Source of the DNA: DATMBL01 sp050735975
GTDB lineage: Bacteria; Desulfobacterota; Binatia; UBA9968
Length of the DNA stretch: 6,950 nucleotides
Assembly: GCA_050735975.1 (NCBI GenBank)
Contig: JBOHVS010000324.1
Span: forward strand, 1-6,950
Direction: 5' to 3'
A program made the position numbers and the translations under genes. The stretch's first letter is position 1. Every line of letters starts with the position of its first letter. The notes beneath the pieces are model-generated. The model saw nothing but the letters and a program-made list of their open reading frames with translations, did not search any database and was not told where the DNA came from. Of the stretch, positions 5,951 to 6,950 are shown one piece after another.

Positions 5951-6499
5951 GTGACAGACCGCTTACCGTCCGAGCGAATTGAGGGGGCGATTCTTCTAAT
6001 CAGGGGACATAAAGTGATGCTGGATAGTGATCTCGCTGAACTTTACAGCGTAGAGGTTAAACAGCTTAAAAGACAGGTGAAGAGAAACCAGGATCGTTTT
6101 CCGGCGGATTTCATGTTTGAGCTTTCGCAAGAGGAATATGATGCTTTAAGGAGCCAAATTGGCACCTTAAAGAGAGGACAACATTCCAAGTACTTGCCTT
6201 ACGCATTTACAGAACAGGGCGTTGCGATGCTGTCGAGTGTGTTGCGGAGCACGCGCGCCGTGCACGTGAATATTGAAATCATGCGAACCTTCGTGCGCCT
6301 CCGCCAGATCCTTGCGTCGAATGCCACGCTCGCGCGAAAACTTGAAGCTCTGGAAAAGAAATACGACGCACAGTTTAAAGTTGTCTTTGACGCGATTCGT
6401 CAGCTCATGACGCCGCCAGAGCCCAAGCGTCGTAAGATTGGATTTTTGGTAAAAGAAAGAGCAGCAAAATACGGTATCGTGGGACGCCCCCGTTCCTGA
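5951..6499 (+). CDS. ORF6N-domain protein
   Basis: A 182-residue protein, a normal length for the bacterial family. The ORF6N domain spans about residues 10-120: ILLIRGHKVMLDSDLAELYSV (about 14-34), VKRNQDRFPADFMFEL (43-58), ALRSQIGTLKRG (65-76), YLPYAFTEQGVAML (81-94) and MRTFVRLR (111-118). A coiled-coil-prone segment with LARKLEALEKKYDAQF (127-142) leads to the family tail PPEPKRRKIGF (155-165). A 17-residue extension then ends GRPRS. ORF6N domains occur in phage antirepressor-like proteins and large DNA viruses and are thought to bind DNA; the role of this widespread chromosomal form is not established. The gene has its own promoter and ribosome binding site. It sits between two copies of the same non-coding repeat, 52 bases before block A of the second. 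Its last codons share the 12-mer GACGCCCCCGTT with block A of copy 1, so the tail may derive from repeat sequence (inference). Confidence 0.92.
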   Translation: MTDRLPSERIEGAILLIRGHKVMLDSDLAELYSVEVKQLKRQVKRNQDRFPADFMFELSQEEYDALRSQIGTLKRGQHSKYLPYAFTEQGVAMLSSVLRSTRAVHVNIEIMRTFVRLRQILASNATLARKLEALEKKYDAQFKVVFDAIRQLMTPPEPKRRKIGFLVKERAAKYGIVGRPRS

Positions 6500-6550
6500 T
6501 CACGTTGAAGGGGAGCACTGCCACGATCCGCGAACACGATCACGAAAAGC

Positions 6551-6598
6551 CGTTTGACGCCCCCATTTTCGCGAGTAGAATAAACGGCTAATTAGCTC
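6551..6598 (+). repeat. ORF6N-associated repeat, block A, copy 2
   Basis: A 48-base match to 5611-5657, located 52 bases after the intact ORF6N stop and preceded by ACGA-type words (CGAACACGATCACGAA, 6531-6546). The palindrome GCTAATTAGC is retained at 6587-6596. Differences include CCCCATTTTC for CCCCGTTTCC and one inserted base after GTAGAA. Confidence 0.85.
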
Positions 6599-6605
6599 CG
6601 TTTCG

Positions 6606-6745
6606 CACGAACACGAGTCACGATCACGAATACGGCCGACGAACCACGGCTGGGTCTTCGATCCAGTCACATCTTTGATTCTGCATCATCGTCCAGAGTG
6701 ATTCTCCCGGCATCGCTTTTTACTATGACGGTTAGAGTAACAGAA
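6606..6745 (+). repeat. ORF6N-associated repeat, block B, copy 2
   Basis: A 140-base match to 5697-5833 at roughly 90% identity. Five of the six spaced ACGA words are kept; the fifth is ACGG at 6632. Most substitutions cluster at 6692-6716, between two well-conserved parts. The right end matches through CAGAA at 6745 and then diverges. On the minus strand this end encodes the last few codons and the stop of the short frame at 6732-6908. Confidence 0.88.
6648..6668 (+). other. Conserved hairpin inside repeat block B, copy 2
   Basis: The same 9-bp stem as at 5739-5759, GGCTGGGTC with GATCCAGTC, here with loop TTC. Both arms are unchanged. It may act at the RNA or single-stranded DNA level; two copies are too few to prove selection on pairing. 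Confidence 0.55.
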
Positions 6746-6908
6746 CGGTTTTGCGGGGCACGGAAGGCAAGACGCGGCGTTCGAATAAATCAATAACGCA
6801 TGCCTGACACCGAATTATAACCGAAGCCATTGCCTCGGCTCGCTTGAAGTCGGACAAGGTGGATGCTTTGATACTGGCGAAGTTGTTGGCAGCAGATTTG
6901 CTTCCCAT
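6732..6908 (-). CDS. Short unknown protein, possibly a gene truncated by the repeat
   Basis: A 58-residue minus-strand frame beginning MGSKSAANNFASIKASTLSD, containing FKRAEAMASVIIRCQACVID, and ending LPSVPRKTVLLL. I do not recognise the family. A good ribosome binding site (AGGAGG, minus strand of 6919-6924, 10 bases before the ATG) suggests a genuine start. The final residues and the stop (TAA, minus strand of 6732-6734) lie inside repeat block B copy 2, whose boundary is 6745. The frame may therefore be the 5' end of a longer gene interrupted when the repeat arrived, or a small protein that ends there by chance. There is no membrane segment or signal peptide. The upstream promoter would lie at or beyond the window edge. 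Confidence 0.35.
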   Translation of the reverse strand: MGSKSAANNFASIKASTLSDFKRAEAMASVIIRCQACVIDLFERRVLPSVPRKTVLLL

Positions 6909-6918
6909 GGTGTGGATT

Positions 6919-6924
6919 CCTCCT
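6919..6924 (-). promoter_or_regulatory. Ribosome binding site for the short minus-strand frame
   Basis: AGGAGG on the minus strand lies 10 bases before ATG 6908. It is a perfect core at slightly long spacing and the main reason to take the short frame seriously. Confidence 0.5.
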
Positions 6925-6950
6925 GTTTGCTAACCAGATAAAGTTTCACC

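Noticed and set aside
5611..6745. Insertion sequence bounded by the two repeat copies as direct terminal repeats
   Set aside because: The segment between copies encodes only the ORF6N protein, with no transposase or integrase and no visible target-site duplication. A composite element is not shown.

Overview
The window looks like a stretch of chromosome from a Gram-negative, probably uncultured environmental bacterium. The protein mix (a B12-domain radical SAM enzyme, an orphan TctC/Bug-type periplasmic binding protein, a stand-alone Lrp/AsnC sensor domain and ORF6N proteins) is common in deltaproteobacteria-like and other metagenome-derived lineages. Base composition is moderate and no marker gene is present, so I do not name a taxon.

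Left part (1-2224, + strand): the last 57 codons of a VOC (glyoxalase-fold) protein; about 430 bases without a convincing gene but with a candidate promoter and a hairpin; an ATP-grasp ligase of the COG3919-like type; and a 94-residue RAM-domain protein with a strong ribosome binding site. The RAM gene meets the next gene stop to stop with no base between them.

Centre (2225-4954, - strand): a B12-binding radical SAM protein is followed 87 bases downstream by a TctC-type substrate-binding protein. The two may be co-transcribed. No TctA or TctB membrane subunit is visible.

Right part (about 4955-6950): an accessory region. It holds a broken ORF6N gene (N-terminal half missing, internal frameshift) and an intact ORF6N gene. 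Each is followed by a copy of the same two-block non-coding repeat, with ACGA-rich spaced motifs, a perfect 10-base palindrome and a small conserved hairpin. The repeats are about 90% identical in their long block, although the two ORF6N proteins are clearly divergent. The repeat therefore looks like an element that moves with, or is homogenised beside, ORF6N genes. The second copy also supplies the last codons and the stop of a short minus-strand reading frame with a good ribosome binding site, which may be the 5' remnant of a gene cut by the repeat. This ORF6N-plus-repeat arrangement is the most unusual thing in the window. The metabolic genes are ordinary families with unknown specific substrates.
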